The notes under the pieces are model-generated. The model did not search any database. It had not been told where the DNA came from and saw only the letters and a list, made by a program, of their open reading frames with translations. Position numbers and translations under genes: made by a program. This document shows positions 59,524 through 64,000 of a DNA stretch of 64,000 nucleotides, one piece after another. This DNA comes from Chionis minor (lineage: Eukaryota > Chordata > Aves > Charadriiformes > Chionididae), in assembly GCA_013398295.1 (NCBI GenBank), contig VZSF01000011.1, positions 434,001-498,000 of the forward strand, read 5' to 3'. Numbering within the stretch: the first letter of the stretch is position 1; each line of letters opens with the position of its first letter.

Positions 59524-62500
59524 GTGTACATCTAATAGAGCATATGTTCACATATGGGTACAGAGAATCTTATGTGCACTCCACCATTATTAACTGGCAC
59601 TATCAAAACATCTCCAGTTCTGATATTTTCTAAGTATATGTGACAAGCCTCTGCAGTTTCTCTGTGTTGTCAATGAAATTACCAGGAGGAGCTGTAGGTG
59701 TTCCACATCCATTTAACTACAATGGCAGTTACAATTATAGTGGATTTGCTTAACTCTGATCTCAATAACGCAGCTTTCATTTAAGTGAAAAACGGATATT
59801 AGTATTTAACAGTTATTTGCAGAGGAATGACATATTTCTATCAAAATGAAACCATCACATTTTGTGAAAGAATCCAACTCGGGTAGCTGCAATAAAAGAA
59901 CAATACACATCAGTATGAGTTTGATGAACACCAATGATTTACAGAGTCAGAATAAGGATACTGTTACTAAACTACAGGCAAAATCTGGAATAGACAGCAC
60001 TTCTTCTATTTCTCTTTTTTATAAAAGTAAGATAAATGAAAGATGGTTAAAAACTATAAAAACTGTACAACTTAGAGCTAAGATGAAATTTGCATTTATG
60101 GCCAAATCGGTGTTTGTGATTTAATATAATTTAAAATGAAGATATTTTGGTGTATTTAAGGGGTAGACTCATCCAAATTTGGCAGATCTCTAAAGGCATC
60201 CAATGGTGTGGGTGAATTTTCCATTACCGACATCAGAAAAAAAAATATTCAAAATTAATAAAGAAAAAAATATTTTGAAAAAAGTAACAGTATAAATGAA
60301 ACACCTCTATCACATATGCCTGAGACAAAGATCTCCTAAATATCCAGTGCAATTAAATATTTATGAAAGTGTTCCTGAGCAACACAGTGTCACTAAGCTC
60401 ATCGGTGCTTATTTTTTTCTTCATTTCTAAAAATTGAGCACATGTTGTTTTTCTATATTCAGCATAAGGAAGGGTAGGAGGTGGAGGTGAAGCAAGCCTT
60501 GCAGCAATGTATTATTTTAAAGAACAGTTCTGTGACATTATATCTATACAGCTTGGACACAGAAGTCAATGATTTTTTCAACTTAAAAGCATTTCAGAAG
60601 AATATACAGCTTGACAACAGGGGCTTGTAATTGTTCTGCAAGTACAATAGTTTAACATGAAGCAGCTAGGAATAACATCAACTTTATTATATTTCTTCAC
60701 TGTTTAGTACATTTTGTTTTGCAAGATTATGATCAGTTTCTAATGTGTCAGAATTTCTCATATGACTACTTTTGTATCTAGTTTTTCAAATTCAAGTTCA
60801 TCTAGTATGCACTATTGCCCTACCTTTAAATCTTATCCTGATCGCTGACAAATTATGGCCTGCTCGATCATTAGTCCAAACAAGGAATTTCAGTTCTAAT
60901 ACTATATTCTCACTGAAGTGGAGCAGGATGTTCTGTAGAACTTTTTAAGCCATCATTTTGTCTGTCACCGCAGAACAGCACAATTGCTTACTGCAAGTAC
61001 CCAAAATAATTTGCAGCAGCCTCAAAATGCTGTTCTGAAAAATTCAGTCATTTGTGCATTATGAAATACCACATGCCCTGCTCCAGGGAGTGAAATACTT
61101 TAACCATAGATGTGATTCATCAGTGAAGCATTCTTCTACATCCCGTCCACTGCAACTAAGATGCTGTGAACTAAAGTGACTGCCTCTGTGCGTGAGGAAA
61201 CAATGTCTGTTTTACTCTTCAGTCCCTGATTTTATAACATAAGGGCATTAAGTTGCATTTTAGGAACATACCAGCTGTGCACCAAGTAGTTTTTTGTCAA
61301 AGGTAAGCAGCGCTGAGGTAATAATATCCATGTTCACTTGGTCGGTTAAATCCCTTCTCAAGGCACAGAGGTAGCCGAAACAAAACATTAATTTGAGGAA
61401 ACATGGAAAACAAACTGTTGCTCCAAAGCTCTTTGCATTTGAAGCATGCATGCAAGAATGAACAAGTAACGCTACCTCTGCAATTTAAGCTTTGCTTTTA
61501 CTTGTTTCCTTCTAGATTTTTGTGCTTTTAAGTGCAATTGGCTAGTGGTGAGTTTGTTGCCTTCCTCTTGCGTGAAGGATGTTCAGGTGCTTGGAAGAGG
61601 TAGAACAGAAGCAACAATTTACAAGATGCTTCCATCAGAGTATAGATCTGACCTGATTTTCCTCCTCTTTCTTTTGATTTAATGATCTCTACGTTACTGC
61701 CCTTTGAAGACCTTAAGGATCAAGCAGATGTTTTAGTAACTTCAGGAAAATATTTTATACAGGGGTTGATCAGCCCGGCTTTAGCATTGTACTCCAGAGA
61801 TCAGAGTTTGGATCTGCATAAAAAATATAACCTATCTTCCTCTTTGTCAGCACTCCAATTCTTAGTAATTTCACTAATTAGTTTAGATGTTAAGAACCAC
61901 GATCAAGTATACATTTAAAAATGAATTATCACATACTAGACTCTTTTATATGCATTAAAATCTTCAAAGGTAAGAGCGATATAATCAGTATTTTAAAGAT
62001 GTTTTATAAATGATACATTTCTTTGTTAAAATTGATATCCGTTTTGTAGACCATATTTGAAGAGATTAATTTGGTTTTAATGATGTTTTTGTCTAATTTA
62101 TTGATCAGAATACAGATATGATTTAGTAGAAGTAAATGTTCTGTATCAATCCTAAGCAGAATTACAATATCTTACATAATCAACTACTGCCACCTTTTTT
62201 GTACAACAAGTTTTCTTGCAACTCGTTATTGATAGTCAGTCTCCCTTTTGCTGCTGATGCATGATAGCTGTGTGAAGAATTCTCTTTTGTAACCCAGGTA
62301 GCCTACCTGTTCTTACCAAAGTTTTATGAGCTACTACATCATACAAAAAGTTCACCACAAAATTAATGCCCCAGTTCCACCAGAAACTTCTCACCTCTGG
62401 GAAAACTACAGAATATTGGAAAAGCTGTGAAGTAGAAAATCATTCACATTCATTGGCTGAGTTCTGCTTTGCCTTCATAGAGTGACTATCTCACTGCCAG

Positions 62501-62940
62501 CAAGTCATTTGCCATTTAAAGACAGACTGATAAATTCTGTTAGGCTGTTCTGATAAGAAAAAGAGCTAACAGACCTAGTATACCTGGCCTGTTTAATGCT
62601 GGTTTGGAGTACAGGTAACTTCAATCTTAATGATTTTAAAAGGCACACAGTCTTAAAGGTTGATGCTATATCTCTCTGAACAAACAAAAATACCATAGTG
62701 GCAGTTTTCTTTTTCTTGCTTAGGAACTAAGTAAATGTAAACAAAAATTCTCTGAGAATTAGTTTTAACTGTTGTTACAAATCTAAGTCTTGTTATAAAT
62801 TGCGGTTTGTTACAAGTCATATTGTAAGTCACTGTTCCAAATCAAAGTCGATGCATGCCAAAAATACACTTTTAATTGTAACTTGAATTCTTTTGTCTAG
62901 ACTAGCTATTGATTTCAAGGAAACTGGCATGGATCTCAGG

Positions 62941-62980
62941 GCAAAATCTCTTCAAAACTTGCAAAATCTCTTCAAAAGTT
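62941..62980. repeat. 20-bp tandem duplication
   Basis: Two adjacent 20-base units starting GCAAAATCTCTTCAAAA differ at one position (CTT versus GTT at the end). This points to a recent slippage-type duplication. Confidence 0.88.
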
Positions 62981-64000
62981 CATCATATTAATTAAATTGG
63001 TCTTTTCTTTAACTTCTAGAATGCCTTATTAACAGAATTACAGATTCTGTTACACCTAGAAAATCCATTTACATCCATCTTCTGTATTATTATCTCTTCA
63101 TCACCTATCTATAAAGTGTTTTTTTCTCTTCTGCACCACTTAAATGCTTTAAGCAGCTGCTATTGTGTTTTTTAACCTTTAAAGTGCACTGCTTCTATTC
63201 TGATGGTTTTTAAAGTTTGAAATTGTATGAGTCTATTTCATAACAGTAATAATTTTTCCTAAATGAGCTATCGAACTGGGATATAAAGAAGTGGTGCTGT
63301 GCCCTGACCTTTGAGATGAGGTCGAGAAGTCTGATCTCGAGGCCACCAGGTGCTGCAAAAGCCTGAGTGCAGGGCAGTACTTATCAATGAGGTAATAGGT
63401 TATGCGAGTGAAGGGATCCAAGCAATGAAGTAAAATGATCAGAAAACTGGTGGAGAAAAAAAACTGTGGGAGGCAAATAGCTTAGTAGGACATTTGGGTC
63501 AATCAAAATTTCTAATGCTCTAATTTTGAAGTACTCCATTTCATAATGAGATGACATGACCTGATACTGAGAGACTTAGTCAATCTATTCCAGTGTAAAT
63601 GACTTTATCATGTTTCCTTTCATTGCAAGACAGCGTTACATGCTGACTTCCAATGCTTTGTTCTTCCCTATTTCATCATGGCTTGCTGAGATATAAATCA
63701 TTTTTATTGCTGCGCCCACAGGCTATTTACTCTTTCATCACATTGTTATTAAACTTCAGTCTTGTTTCTTGTATGTTAGCTGTCACTGGGTCATATGTTT
63801 ATTAGAAAGAAACTTATAAAATGGGCTGAACGGTGATTCTTCAGAAAACTGATAATGTTTTGTACTTTGGGGGGTCAGGCTTATTGCCAAGTAAACTGTG
63901 GTTTGAAAGGGAGTTACCCAAACCAGCTTAGACTGAGGGTAGATAATTTACAGTCCACTGGTCAGTTCAAAGCCTACATTTTTTATGGGTTATAGTCTGT

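Larger units (their letters stand above)
58659..64000. other. AT-rich unique sequence, no gene seen
   Basis: No recognised repeat family and no convincing gene. Open frames reach 92 codons (59846-60124 +) without domains. A 16-bp perfect palindrome (59508-59523) and a 20-bp tandem duplication (62941-62980) are present. A slightly more GC-rich patch at about 63285-63420 is unexplained. Confidence 0.55.

Overview
This window looks like a bird (avian) nuclear chromosome segment. It is AT-rich and non-coding, with no convincing intact host gene. The main evidence is a set of CR1 LINE (retroposon) copies. They show the avian CR1 hallmarks: heavy 5' truncation, no poly(A) tail, and 3' ends carrying the ATTCTRTG octamer. 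There is also a relic resembling an avian endogenous-retrovirus LTR. No rRNA, tRNA, operon, CRISPR array or bacterial-type gene organisation was seen. The species cannot be named from this sequence.

Layout. 1-5780 is AT-rich and mostly unique, with a curious pair of related hairpin motifs at about 0.43 and 1.95 kb. 5781-6417 holds a CR1 with an uninterrupted 180-codon tail of ORF2. 6418-12549 is mostly unique, with a CR1 3' stub at 11.9 kb, and a minus-strand CR1 follows at 12.55-12.86 kb. 17491-18530 is an LTR-like element on the minus strand, split by a minus-strand CR1 (17941-18221). 18.5-24.9 kb holds a tandem octamer motif, a CR1 tail stub, a TAG/TAA microsatellite and a very old CR1 relic. 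24899-25347 is a 224-bp direct duplication split by a single N, almost certainly an assembly join artefact, and it runs into a 0.7-kb minus-strand CR1. A plus-strand CR1 lies at 27.8-28.3 kb. 28-50 kb is a long gene-poor stretch with a good CTCF-like site, an ancient CR1 relic (34.7-35.0 kb), microsatellites and a CR1 tail (49.7 kb). 50892-51808 is a plus-strand CR1 whose ORF2 lacks the catalytic FADD box. 56385-58658 is the longest CR1, about 2.3 kb, with recognisable but dead reverse transcriptase. 58.7-64 kb is unique AT-rich sequence.

The transposable elements give a relative history. The 34.7-kb and 22.9-kb relics are oldest. The degraded 56-58 kb copy is next. The LTR was in place before the CR1 that split it. 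The 5.8-kb CR1 is the least damaged. All CR1 reading frames here are partial or broken, so none could move by itself. Every long reading frame outside CR1 looks like chance or is the antisense of a CR1. I found no evidence for a new biological system. The most useful observations are the assembly duplication, the nested insertion, the in-frame loss of the catalytic box in one CR1, and a few unexplained motifs (hairpin pair, octamer pair, CTCF-like site, a transposase-like peptide).
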